DNA of 12,170 nucleotides, taken from assembly GCA_965371785.1 (NCBI GenBank), contig CBDUZS010000069.1, positions 1-12,170 of the forward strand, written 5' to 3'. The stretch is from CBDUZS01 sp965371785. Lineage in GTDB: Bacteria > Fermentibacterota > Fermentibacteria > Fermentibacterales > JCC-6. Positions 1 through 7,586 of the stretch are shown here, piece after piece (the first letter of the stretch is position 1; each line of letters begins with the position of its first letter). The notes under the pieces were generated by a model that was given only the letters and a program-made list of their open reading frames with translations, did no database searches and was not told the DNA's origin. The translations under genes and the position numbers were made by a program.

Positions 1-293
1 TTGAGCTTGCCAGATTCTTTGTACTGCTAGAAAATACTTGAAACTCATACTGAGATGTGGCAAAGTGCTTTTGCGCAAAACGTTGGGAACAACAGGAAGC
101 ACTGATCCCATATGGGGGGAACTCAGACGATAGAGAACTTAGAACCTACTTATACGCCATGAGAGTCAACCTCTTACAGCTCTCCGACATAGAGCATTTA
201 GAAAAGGTACCCCTGACGGGACTCGAACTTTTCATAAAGGATCAGTATGCTCCGGGAAAACAGGCTGGAGCAAAGCGATCGAGCCAAGGGAAA
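1..293. other. Non-coding or degenerate left-end region
   Basis: I see no convincing gene here. A plus-strand reading frame opens at a GTG at 57 and stays open into the antisense of the Gate-protein gene. It lacks a good ribosome binding site, uses TTA and AGA codons that are uncommon in the other genes here, and resembles no family I know. GC is about 44% over bases 1-240 by hand count, clearly below the neighbouring genes. Two short hairpins (179-195 and 248-272) lack T-runs and are not intrinsic terminators. A tRNA 3'-end-like stretch at 206-228 is listed separately. The stretch may be degenerate sequence or an old insertion boundary. Confidence 0.5.
206..228 (-). other. tRNA 3'-end-like fragment (T-loop to acceptor)
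   Basis: Read on the minus strand this begins GTTCGAGTCCC and continues into CAGGGG and TACC. That is the order of a tRNA T-loop (TTCGAGT), the 3' side of the T-stem, the 3' acceptor strand, a discriminator base and CC. The 5' half of the T-stem is absent (AAAAG precedes the loop and cannot pair with CCCGT), and no 5' acceptor strand, D-arm or anticodon arm can be folded at the right distance. It is therefore not a working tRNA. It could be chance, or the kind of tRNA 3' duplicate left where an integrative element recombined at a tRNA gene. Confidence 0.3.
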
Positions 294-1253
294 TCAGGCT
301 ACAGGGTGGTAGAGCCATCTGAAGAAAGTGCTGTCAGGCAGCCTGTTGACGAGGCGAACCAGCAGGGATATCACAAGCCAGGTGAACAGGAGCCTGGCGA
401 AGAACACACCGATGATGCTGGCGCCGAGGGACATCATGAGCAGTGAATCCTCGATCATGGCATGGGCAAGGCACATCATCGAAACCGCGAAGAAGACATC
501 CTTTGGCGGGATGTCTCCCGACCTTGCGCCCTTTATTACGAGACCTCCTCCGTAGGAGATGCCGAGAACCAGGCCGATTATCGTAATCGATGCAGCGGAT
601 TCACCTATACCCATGGAGGTGAGCAGAGGTCTGAGGAGTCTGTTCATCAGTTTCGTGATTCCCAGTCTGTCGAGAAGCTTCAACAGGAAGAGCAGGAAGA
701 GTACTATGATGAATATCGTTGCCAGGTTCCTTAGCTGGGAAACAGCCCAGCCTGCAAGGCTGCTGTTCGAAGCAGCAGCCTCCCAGAGAATCCTGCCTTC
801 GTTCTGCAGAAAGCCTCCCAGCATGAATATCTGATTCAGGATAAAGCCCAGAACGAAGGCGCAGATGATTCTGAAAGGAATCGAGAACCGTAACCTAACC
901 CCGGCTTTTCTGGCGACGGTTATCTCCACGGCCAGGGAATGTGCTATCAGGATCATCGAGGCAATCACGGTTATCTGTGCGACACTGAGATGAAGCGTCG
1001 GAGCCATTGCAACGAAGACGGCTATTCCCCCGTACGTGTTCGTAAGCATGGCCGTGGCCCAGACGAGCCCGAGACAGCCCGGGAGGCCCACGAGTTCCAT
1101 CACCGGTGAGAAGGCACCCGCGATGTACTTAATCAGGTCCAGTTCCTGGAGGATCTTAACGATGATTATTACCGGAATCATTATCCTGAAGAGAATCAGG
1201 CTTACTTCACCGGTCTCTCTTAGAAGAATTCCAACGTTTTTCAGCAGCTTCAA
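294..1253 (-). CDS. Gate/nucleoside-recognition domain membrane protein
   Basis: This is a multi-pass inner-membrane protein of the Gate (nucleoside recognition) family, which is related to the spore maturation proteins SpmA/SpmB and to the FeoB gate region. Two related halves are visible. The first has a hydrophobic segment ILFRIMIPVIIIV, then a loop ending in NTYGG. The second has ATIFIIVLFLLFLL, then a loop with SYGGG. Roughly eight hydrophobic segments can be counted. The transported substrate is not known for this family and cannot be read from sequence. I chose the TTG at 1253-1251 as start because a GGAGAGAG sits upstream and the predicted N-terminus MKLLKNVGILL begins at the conserved domain, giving 319 residues. 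An ATG at 1328 or a GTG at 1355 in the same frame would add 25 or 34 residues without recognisable homology. It is divergent from the nucleotidyltransferase gene. Family call is good, function unknown. Confidence 0.8.
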   Translation of the reverse strand: MKLLKNVGILLRETGEVSLILFRIMIPVIIIVKILQELDLIKYIAGAFSPVMELVGLPGCLGLVWATAMLTNTYGGIAVFVAMAPTLHLSVAQITVIASMILIAHSLAVEITVARKAGVRLRFSIPFRIICAFVLGFILNQIFMLGGFLQNEGRILWEAAASNSSLAGWAVSQLRNLATIFIIVLFLLFLLKLLDRLGITKLMNRLLRPLLTSMGIGESAASITIIGLVLGISYGGGLVIKGARSGDIPPKDVFFAVSMMCLAHAMIEDSLLMMSLGASIIGVFFARLLFTWLVISLLVRLVNRLPDSTFFRWLYHPVA

Positions 1254-1258
1254 GGGTT

Positions 1259-1266
1259 CTCTCTCC
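1259..1266 (-). promoter_or_regulatory. Shine-Dalgarno supporting a TTG start
   Basis: On the minus strand GGAGAGAG lies upstream of the TTG at 1253, with 9 nt between the GGAG core and the codon. The in-frame ATG (1328) and GTG (1355) have only weak purine stretches upstream. This is why TTG was preferred as the start of the Gate-family gene. Confidence 0.4.
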
Positions 1267-1278
1267 GTCAGGGAAGTG

Positions 1279-1307
1279 GTGTCGAATCGAACATCGGTTA
1301 CTATAAA
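1279..1307. promoter_or_regulatory. Possible divergent promoters with overlapping -10 boxes
   Basis: In the plus direction TATAAA (1302-1307) lies 17 nt after GTGTCG (1279-1284), a poor -35. In the minus direction TATAGT occupies 1305-1300, with a poor -35 (ATGCAC) upstream of it near 1323-1328. The two -10 candidates share four bases. Each matches the sigma70 -10 consensus at five of six positions, but neither -35 is convincing. The location between two divergent genes is right. Confidence 0.25.
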
Positions 1308-1370
1308 CGATGCCGCAGGACTGTGCATTCGTATCCATTTGAAGCATGTATTCACCGCGGAGTGTTTTAC

Positions 1371-1380
1371 GAAGGAGGAG
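1371..1380 (+). promoter_or_regulatory. Strong Shine-Dalgarno without a matching standard start
   Basis: GAAGGAGGAG is an excellent ribosome binding site, but the first in-frame ATG of the downstream gene is at 1404, about 25 nt after the GGAGG core. The in-frame codon at ideal spacing (7 nt) is ATC at 1386; ATT at 1395 is also in frame. This raises the possibility of a rare AUC or AUU start. Confidence 0.5.
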
Positions 1381-1403
1381 CGGACATCTCAGAAATTACA
1401 GCA

Positions 1404-2780
1404 ATGGACCTGTTCAGGCTGTTCGGATCTGCTGGGCAGGAACTATACATCGTCGGCGGTTACGTAAGGGACAGGCTGCTGGGCGAGGTCTCGAACGACG
1501 TCGATTTCGCAACGAACGCCTTACCCGAGGATACGGCAAGAATTCTCGAGGAGAACGGGCTGAAAGTCATTCCGATTGGATTGAAATTCGGAACCGTTGC
1601 GACACTGGTCGAACACCTGGGTGAAACGATTCAGGTCGAGATAACCACGTACAGATGCAGTGAGAGCTACCCTCTGAATTCCAGGCACCCGGATGTGGTG
1701 TTCGGGAACAGCCTGGAGGAGGATCTGCTGAGGAGGGATTTTACCTTCAACGCGATGGCTCTGAGCGAAGAGGGAGAGCTGATCGATCCCTTTGGAGGTC
1801 AGAAAGATCTTACAGCAAAGCTCGTAAGAACTCCCCGCAAATCGGATATCACGTTCCGGGAGGATCCGCTCCGGATGCTCAGGGCGATTCGGTTCAAGTG
1901 CAGGCTGGGCTTTGAACTGGATGCATCCGTCCGCGAGGCCATAATGGCGAACAGAAAACTCATCCTATCAATCTCCAGAGAGCGATGGAAGCAGGAATTC
2001 GATGCGATGCTAACCGAGCCCGATGGCGTGAAGGCTGTTCAGGCTCTGCAGCTGCTGAAGGATACAGGTCTTCTGGTCGAGATGATACCCGAGTTCGAAC
2101 GCATGTTTCTTCTGGATGATGCTCCACATGGAATCGCCCATGCAAAAGACATCTGGAACCATACAATTGATGTTGTAGAGGTTCTTCCGCCCCTGCTCTG
2201 TCTCAGATGGGCAGCGTTTTTGCACGATGTCGGCAAGGCAGATGCGAGATCAGTCGACGAAAATGGCTTGCCGCATTACTTCGGACACGAGAACATCGGT
2301 GCAGAACTGGCCGCGGAAATCGTCGGGAATTTCAGGTTCTCCCGCAGGAACAGGAGAGCCGTCCTGTTCCTCGTCAGGAACCACATGCGGCCAGTACTCT
2401 ACGATTCCGAATGGAGCGATGCTGCCGTCCGGCGGCTCGTTCGAGACTCTGGCCCGGAGCTGAATGATCTTCTCCTTCTGGCCGAGGCGGATATCAGAGC
2501 CCATACCGATGAATACACTGAGAGGGGTCTGCGCAACCTGGCAGAACTGAGGAGCAGGATCGACTCCCAGAAGTTTCCGGCAGGGCAGCGGTTGCTTCCC
2601 AGAGAACTGGGTAGAATCCTCGCGCGTCGGCTGGACACGGAAAGCGAAGGTGGAGAAAGGGTCGGGCTCCTGCTCGCCAGGCTGGAGGATCTGGTTCACG
2701 AGGGAAAATTGCCGGCTATGGCCGCTCCATCCGTATACCTGCAGTTCCTGCAGGACAACAGACTGATCGCCAGTAAATAA
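1404..2780 (+). CDS. cca: CCA-adding enzyme / poly(A) polymerase-family tRNA nucleotidyltransferase with HD domain
   Basis: This is a class II nucleotidyltransferase that probably adds or repairs the 3' CCA of tRNA using CTP and ATP. From the ATG, the N-terminus carries the nucleotide-binding LYIVGGYVRD and the catalytic metal-binding DVD in SNDVDFAT. These are followed by RRDFTFNAMAL, DPFGGQKDL and the EDPLRMLRAIRF helix typical of the family. The middle and C-terminal part contains an HD phosphohydrolase domain (FLHDVGKAD, then GHE and RNHM histidines), as in many bacterial CCA enzymes. The ATG version is 458 residues, normal for the family. The start is uncertain: the good Shine-Dalgarno at 1371-1380 fits ATC at 1386 better, and in-frame GTG codons lie at 1323 and 1362. 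A pure poly(A) polymerase or a C- or A-only adding enzyme cannot be excluded from sequence. No terminator separates it from the efflux operon, which has its own promoter. Confidence 0.9.
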   Translation: MDLFRLFGSAGQELYIVGGYVRDRLLGEVSNDVDFATNALPEDTARILEENGLKVIPIGLKFGTVATLVEHLGETIQVEITTYRCSESYPLNSRHPDVVFGNSLEEDLLRRDFTFNAMALSEEGELIDPFGGQKDLTAKLVRTPRKSDITFREDPLRMLRAIRFKCRLGFELDASVREAIMANRKLILSISRERWKQEFDAMLTEPDGVKAVQALQLLKDTGLLVEMIPEFERMFLLDDAPHGIAHAKDIWNHTIDVVEVLPPLLCLRWAAFLHDVGKADARSVDENGLPHYFGHENIGAELAAEIVGNFRFSRRNRRAVLFLVRNHMRPVLYDSEWSDAAVRRLVRDSGPELNDLLLLAEADIRAHTDEYTERGLRNLAELRSRIDSQKFPAGQRLLPRELGRILARRLDTESEGGERVGLLLARLEDLVHEGKLPAMAAPSVYLQFLQDNRLIASK

Positions 2781-2788
2781 GTGCACCG

Positions 2789-2816
2789 TTGACGTGAGTG
2801 CTGTAGTTTGTATGTT
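2789..2816 (+). promoter_or_regulatory. Sigma70-like promoter of the efflux operon
   Basis: TTGACG (2789-2794) matches five of six bases of the -35 consensus. It is followed after 16 nt by TATGTT (2811-2816), four of six for the -10. Transcription would start around 2823, inside the adjacent palindrome, giving a leader of about 30 nt before the TetR start codon. The position directly before an operator-like palindrome supports the call. Confidence 0.6.
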
Positions 2817-2817
2817 C

Positions 2818-2835
2818 ACTGACCGAACGGTCAGT
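2818..2835 (+). promoter_or_regulatory. Palindromic TetR-type operator
   Basis: ACTGACCG-AA-CGGTCAGT is a perfect 8-bp inverted repeat around a 2-nt centre. It begins one base after the -10 box and ends 17 nt before the ATG of the TetR-family gene. The length and GACCG/CGGTC core resemble known TetR-family operators. Binding here would block transcription initiation, so the repressor encoded directly downstream most likely represses its own operon and is released by an effluxed ligand. Confidence 0.75.
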
Positions 2836-2852
2836 CAGTTGGGAGTATAGTT

Positions 2853-3449
2853 ATGAGCGGCAGGGACAGCATCCTCGAGGCAGCGGAAGAAATATTCGTC
2901 GAGAAGGGCTTTTCCGGCACTTCCATGAGCGCGATCGCAGAGGAGGCTGGTGTAGCGAAAAGCCTCATCTACCATCACTTCGAGTCCAAAGAGGACCTCT
3001 GGAAAGAGGTTATCCAGCATCGGTTCAGCATGGCGGACCTTATAGAGAAGCTCTACAAGACGATATCGAAGAAGTCCGCAGGAAGCCTGGTCGATATCGT
3101 TGCCGGCAGGGATGGCTTCTTCGAGTTCCTGAAGCGAAATCCCGGGATGGTAAGAATGATGACCTGGCTGAACCTGGAGGGGAGCGGCCCCGCTCCCGGC
3201 CCGAAGGATCTCCAGCGGAAGGTCATCGGAGTCATCGTCCGGATGATGGAGGAGGGAAGGCTTCGCTCCGATCTCGATCCTGCAGTCCTGCCCGTCTTCT
3301 TCATGAGCATCTGCACACACTGGTTCGCCGCGAAGTGGGACTTCAGAGGGTGGTTCGATTCATCCGTCGGTGAAGAGGAGCTGGACAGGCGATACATCGA
3401 AGGTGCGATGGACATCATCCTGAGGGGTATCCTGCCTGATGAAGACTAA
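2853..3449 (+). CDS. TetR/AcrR-family transcriptional repressor
   Basis: This is a 198-residue TetR-family regulator. The N-terminal DNA-binding domain spans about residues 4-50, with the helix-turn-helix MSAIAEEAGVAKSLIYHHF (residues 25-43) and the following SKEDLW that is typical of the family. The remaining helical C-terminal part should bind a ligand and dimerise; it is not recognisable by specificity. The ATG is preceded by GGGAG at 7 nt spacing. The last 11 nt overlap the start of the adaptor gene, so regulator, adaptor and pump are translationally linked in one operon. A palindromic operator just upstream points to negative autoregulation and control of the pump. The family call is firm; the inducing molecule is unknown. 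Confidence 0.93.
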   Translation: MSGRDSILEAAEEIFVEKGFSGTSMSAIAEEAGVAKSLIYHHFESKEDLWKEVIQHRFSMADLIEKLYKTISKKSAGSLVDIVAGRDGFFEFLKRNPGMVRMMTWLNLEGSGPAPGPKDLQRKVIGVIVRMMEEGRLRSDLDPAVLPVFFMSICTHWFAAKWDFRGWFDSSVGEEELDRRYIEGAMDIILRGILPDED

Positions 3450-4506
3450 ACTCCTGCCGGTCGGAGTAGCTGTTATTATCATCCTCTTGACCGCCTGTGG
3501 TCCGGGAAGGGAGAGGGAAACTCCTCCCCTGCCCGTTACCGTCATGGTCGCCGCTCCCGACGTGATATCCAGGGTAGTGATGGCCCCCTGCAGGATAGAA
3601 GCAGCTCAGGAAGCCGTTGTAACGGTTTCCTTCCCGGTGAGGATAGAGGAAGTCCTGGTTGCCGAAGGGGATTCGATCCTCCAGGGTGAGGTGCTCGTTC
3701 GCCTGGCAACAGATGATATGTACAGGTCTTCAGTGAACTCGGCAGCTTCCTTGATCAGCGCGGCTCTGTCCGCCGCAGAGTACTCCGAATCGAACATGGC
3801 AAGGGCGGAAAATCTTTTCCTTTCCGGAGCCCTCAGCCCAAGCGAATACGAAGCAGCCGTATCGGCGGCCGAATCCGCCCGGGCTGCCCTGAGCTCTGCC
3901 AGGGCAGGCTACCAGCAGGCGACTGCAGCCGGCAGCTCCGGTCAGGTAACCGCACCCTTCAACGGGAGGGTGACGAGGGTCTGGGCAAAGACCGGCAACC
4001 GCGCCTCCGGCCCCCTTATCGCAATTTCTGGTGACGGAGTGCTAAGGGCTGAACTCCTGCTCTCCGAAAGGCATCTACTGTGGATCAGAGAGGGCTTGCC
4101 GGCGTTCTTTGCCACTGCACATTTCACCGGGGAGATATTCCCCGGCAGCGTGGTCTCCGCTTCGGGATCAGTCGACCCCTTGTCCGGCCTGGTTCCGGTC
4201 ACCGTTCAGTTTCCAGATGATTCGGATCGTCTGGTACCGGGCATATCCGGCATGGTGACCATATCACTCGAAACCGTAGAGAATGCAATCGTTCTGCCGG
4301 GACGGGCATTGAGGCCAACAGGCAATGGCACATGGGAAGCCGTGCTGATCCGTGAGGGTATCGCACTTATCGAAAGTGTGGAAACCGGAATAAGGCAGGG
4401 AAACAGCTGGGAGATCACCTCGGGCATCGAGCCGGGTGACAGCGTCATCGTGCTGGGCAATCACCTGGTCGACGAGGGTACTGCTGTGGAGGTGGTGAAC
4501 AGATGA
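3439..4506 (+). CDS. RND efflux periplasmic adaptor (membrane-fusion lipoprotein)
   Basis: This is a HlyD/AcrA-type adaptor that joins the inner-membrane pump to an outer-membrane channel. A signal peptide ends in the lipobox LLTAC, so the mature protein is probably lipid-anchored at Cys20 on the periplasmic side. The first half of the lipoyl-like domain (VRIEEVLVAEGDSILQGEVLVRL) and the second half (VTAPFNGRVTRVWAKTGN) flank an Ala/Ser/Glu-rich helical hairpin at roughly residues 95-165. Beta-barrel and membrane-proximal regions follow. At 355 residues it is at the short end for the family. It starts inside the TetR gene and its stop overlaps the pump start as ATGA (4503-4506), indicating translational coupling. 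The exported substrate is unknown. Confidence 0.92.
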   Translation: MKTKLLPVGVAVIIILLTACGPGRERETPPLPVTVMVAAPDVISRVVMAPCRIEAAQEAVVTVSFPVRIEEVLVAEGDSILQGEVLVRLATDDMYRSSVNSAASLISAALSAAEYSESNMARAENLFLSGALSPSEYEAAVSAAESARAALSSARAGYQQATAAGSSGQVTAPFNGRVTRVWAKTGNRASGPLIAISGDGVLRAELLLSERHLLWIREGLPAFFATAHFTGEIFPGSVVSASGSVDPLSGLVPVTVQFPDDSDRLVPGISGMVTISLETVENAIVLPGRALRPTGNGTWEAVLIREGIALIESVETGIRQGNSWEITSGIEPGDSVIVLGNHLVDEGTAVEVVNR

Positions 4507-7500
4507 GTCTTCCCGGATTGACCGTGAAGAGAAAAGTCACCTTCCTCATGATCTTCCTCATCATGGCAGGTGCGGGGTTCTTCGCGCTGACACAACTCGG
4601 TCTGGATTATTTTCCACAGGCCGACCTCGGTGAGGTAGTAATCGTCACCGTGCTTCCCGGTGCGGGACCTTCAGAGGTAGAGGGTCTGATCACCGAGATC
4701 ATAGAGGACGCCGTCTCGGGCGTAGAGGGCGTCGAGACCATCGAGTCCACATCTAAGAACTCGACCAGCGGGGTGACCGTTGTGCTCTCGAACACCGCCG
4801 ATATCGACGAGGCGGAAGACAACATCAGGATCGCGGTCGACAGGGTGAAGCCCCAGCTGCCGGAACAGGCTCTGGATCCATTCATCATGGCCCTTGAGTC
4901 CAGTCAGAAACCACTCATTATCCTGGGATTCTCGAGCGACGTGCTGAACAGCGGGGAACTCAGGCGCCTGATCGACGACGAGATCGTACCAATCCTCGGA
5001 AGGGTCAGTGGTGTGGCTTCGACACAACTGACCGGGGGTGAGGTACGCCAGATCAACGTATCGGTCGATCCCGTTCTCCTGTGGGAGAGGGGAATACCGA
5101 TCTCACAGGTTTACGCCTCGCTCTCCGCAGTGAGCGGCGACCAGCCGGGTGGGGAGATCGACTCGGAAGGCACCGAGATATCGATCAGTGTTCTGTCCGG
5201 CTTCAGCGACCTGGACCAGATCCGGGAGCTGGTCGTCGGTACGCACGGTGGGGTTCCAGTCAGGCTCAGAGACGTTGCAGAGGTTGAGGACGGGCACAGG
5301 GAGAGGTCCAACAACGTTTACCTGGACGGAGAGAAAACCGTCGTCATCATCTTCCGGAAGAGCTCTGACGCGAACACCGTCAACACCTGTGCCAGGCTGG
5401 AAGAGGCTATTGCCGATGTCTCCGGTGACTATGGCGACTACTTCAGCACCGAGATCGTATACTCCCAGAAGGACTTCGTCATCGACTCCATGATGAGCCT
5501 GAGCTGGACCGGTGTGCAGGCCATCCTCCTGGCAGCCGCCGTTCTGTTCCTCTTCCTTGGGTCCGCGGTCAATGCCGGGATCGTGAGTATATCCATGCCC
5601 CTCTCCTTCATCGCGACGTTTGCCGCCATGTACATGTTCGGCGTGAACCTGAACATCATGTCACTTGCCGGCCTCAGCATCTCAATCGGGATGATAGTGG
5701 ACAACTCCGTGGTCGTGCTCGAGAACATAAACAGGTTCCGGCGGGAGGGTGCAGGAAGGGTAGAGGGAGCGGACAGGGGAGCTACGCAGGTGGGTATGGC
5801 CGTGGCAGCCTCCACGATGACCACCGTCGCCGTATTCATACCCATGCTGTTCGTCAGGGGTCTGACCGGTCAGCTCTTCCGCGACCTCAGCATCACCATC
5901 GCATGTGCTCTCTTCATATCACTCTTCGTGTCGCAGACACTCATACCGCTCCTGGCATCCTTCTCGGAGAAGCTGGTCAGGCATCACAGCAGGCGCTCCT
6001 TCCTCGGAAGAATCCAGGAGGCGATCACCCGCCTTGAGATCGTCTACTCGCGAGTCGTATCCTGGGGAACCGCCCACAGGTGGAAGGTTCTGCTGCCCGT
6101 GATCGCAATCTTCCTGGTTTCAATGACCGGCTTCGGGACGATTCCCAAGTCGTTCATGCCTGACATCAAGGAAGGCATCATGCAGATAGAGATCGGTCTG
6201 GCACAGGGCACCAATCTCACGTTCACCGACAGCATGGCTCTGGCGATAGAGGACAGCGTCCTCGCCGTAATAGAACCTGGTGATCTCTCCCATTCATGGC
6301 TGGACGTCGGCAGAGCCGAGGGAATGGGAGCCTTCTTCGGATCCGATGCGACCAGCAAGATTGAGCTGAGCCTCTACTTCGCACCAGAGGGGGAGAGGAG
6401 ACTCTCACTCGAGGAGTACGAAGTCCTGATCCGGGAAGTGGTAAACGGCGTTCCCGGGATCGAGTTCATCATAAAATCGAACATGCCTATTGCCGGTGAA
6501 TACCCGGTGGAAGTTGTCATCTACGGCTCGGATCTCATCGAGCTGCAACTCCTCGGAGAGAGAGTGAAGAACGGGATGGAGGGGATTCCCGGCACCGTCG
6601 ATGTGACTTCATCCCTCGACGAGTGGAACACTCACATCGATTTCGTGCCGGATCAGACCGTATTTACACTTCGGGGAGTCTCACGCGCGGCAATCGCATC
6701 CGAGATGACAATTGGCATACTCGGTCGCGATGCAACGTCTTACTTCGATGACAATGAGGAAATAGACGTCAACCTCAGATACTCGGAAGTTTTCAGATCA
6801 TCCAGGGAGGCTGTGGCCGCGCTTCCGGCACTGGGTGCACCTCTGGAATCCTGGGGGAGCTTCGAGAACACTCTGGTTCCGCGAAGCATCGGCAGGAGGG
6901 ACAGGAGCAGGATGGTTACCGTCTCCTGCAGGATAGACGGCCGTGCCCTTGGAGACGTAGGGGAAGACGTGGAAGCGATGATGGACACCCTTGATATGGG
7001 AGATCACCGCTGGGAAATCACGGGTGAGCTGATCGATCAGAAGAAGGCTTTCGGAAGCATGGCTCTTGCCATTGGTGTAGCCATCCTGTTGGTGTACATG
7101 GTCATGGCTTCGCAGTTCGAGTCGCTGATGGAGCCTTTCATCCTGATATTCGAAATACCCATGGCCATGATAGGCGTAATATGGGTACACCTGCTCATGG
7201 GGATGACCCTGGGCATTACCTCCCTGGTTGGAGTCCTGATGCTGACTGGCATTGTTGTGAACAACGGCATCGTTCTGGTGGACTACGCCAACCAGATCCG
7301 CCGATCCAGAAAGCTCGATGCCAGGGAAGCGGTGATAATCGCGGGGAAGACGAGGATGAGGCCCATACTCATGACCGCTGCAACAACGATACTCGCCCTC
7401 GTTCCGCTTTCCCTGGGCGGCAGCAGCAGCACAGCGATGTGGGCTCCCATGGCCCGGACGGTCATTGGGGGACTCATCGTGGCAACGCCTCTGACTCTGC

Positions 7501-7586
7501 TGGTCCTTCCCGTGCTCTACGTCATGCTTGGAGGGTGGCACCGGAGGCGCCAGCGCAGGCAGACGGAAAGAGTCCCTACTTCCTGA
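4503..7586 (+). CDS. RND-family efflux pump (AcrB-like, inner membrane)
   Basis: This 1027-residue proton-driven exporter has the standard RND plan. There is an N-terminal membrane helix (residues 12-30), a large periplasmic porter loop, a bundle of membrane helices from about 335, a second periplasmic loop and a second helix bundle near the C-terminus. The helix-4 motif GMIVDNSVVVLENI contains Asp400 for proton relay followed by Asn, as in many AcrB relatives outside the E. coli type, which has Asp-Asp. The matching late motif is GIVVNNGIVLVDYANQIRR. The length equals that of drug exporters, and the adaptor plus TetR context favours small-molecule or multidrug efflux, though lipid or metabolite export is possible. 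No TolC-like outer-membrane channel gene is in the window. The gene ends tail-to-tail with the methyltransferase, overlapping it by 11 bp. Confidence 0.95.
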   Translation: MSLPGLTVKRKVTFLMIFLIMAGAGFFALTQLGLDYFPQADLGEVVIVTVLPGAGPSEVEGLITEIIEDAVSGVEGVETIESTSKNSTSGVTVVLSNTADIDEAEDNIRIAVDRVKPQLPEQALDPFIMALESSQKPLIILGFSSDVLNSGELRRLIDDEIVPILGRVSGVASTQLTGGEVRQINVSVDPVLLWERGIPISQVYASLSAVSGDQPGGEIDSEGTEISISVLSGFSDLDQIRELVVGTHGGVPVRLRDVAEVEDGHRERSNNVYLDGEKTVVIIFRKSSDANTVNTCARLEEAIADVSGDYGDYFSTEIVYSQKDFVIDSMMSLSWTGVQAILLAAAVLFLFLGSAVNAGIVSISMPLSFIATFAAMYMFGVNLNIMSLAGLSISIGMIVDNSVVVLENINRFRREGAGRVEGADRGATQVGMAVAASTMTTVAVFIPMLFVRGLTGQLFRDLSITIACALFISLFVSQTLIPLLASFSEKLVRHHSRRSFLGRIQEAITRLEIVYSRVVSWGTAHRWKVLLPVIAIFLVSMTGFGTIPKSFMPDIKEGIMQIEIGLAQGTNLTFTDSMALAIEDSVLAVIEPGDLSHSWLDVGRAEGMGAFFGSDATSKIELSLYFAPEGERRLSLEEYEVLIREVVNGVPGIEFIIKSNMPIAGEYPVEVVIYGSDLIELQLLGERVKNGMEGIPGTVDVTSSLDEWNTHIDFVPDQTVFTLRGVSRAAIASEMTIGILGRDATSYFDDNEEIDVNLRYSEVFRSSREAVAALPALGAPLESWGSFENTLVPRSIGRRDRSRMVTVSCRIDGRALGDVGEDVEAMMDTLDMGDHRWEITGELIDQKKAFGSMALAIGVAILLVYMVMASQFESLMEPFILIFEIPMAMIGVIWVHLLMGMTLGITSLVGVLMLTGIVVNNGIVLVDYANQIRRSRKLDAREAVIIAGKTRMRPILMTAATTILALVPLSLGGSSSTAMWAPMARTVIGGLIVATPLTLLVLPVLYVMLGGWHRRRQRRQTERVPTS

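Noticed and set aside
179..195. Five-bp stem with a 7-nt loop whose minus-strand loop reads ATGTCGG, like an anticodon arm for Asp
   Set aside because: No D-arm, T-arm or acceptor stem at the right spacing on the minus strand; the tRNA 3'-like stretch lies on the wrong side of it.
248..272. Six-bp hairpin TGCTCC/GGAGCA downstream of the Gate gene
   Set aside because: Loop of 13 nt, short stem and no T-run on either strand, so not an intrinsic terminator.
57..446. Open reading frame of 129 codons from a GTG
   Set aside because: It has no good ribosome binding site, its second half is the antisense of the Gate-protein gene, and the product is low-complexity (rich in E, G, Q) without recognisable homology.
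1960..2819. Several minus-strand open frames across the nucleotidyltransferase gene
   Set aside because: They are antisense shadows; the plus-strand frame has all catalytic motifs and normal family length.
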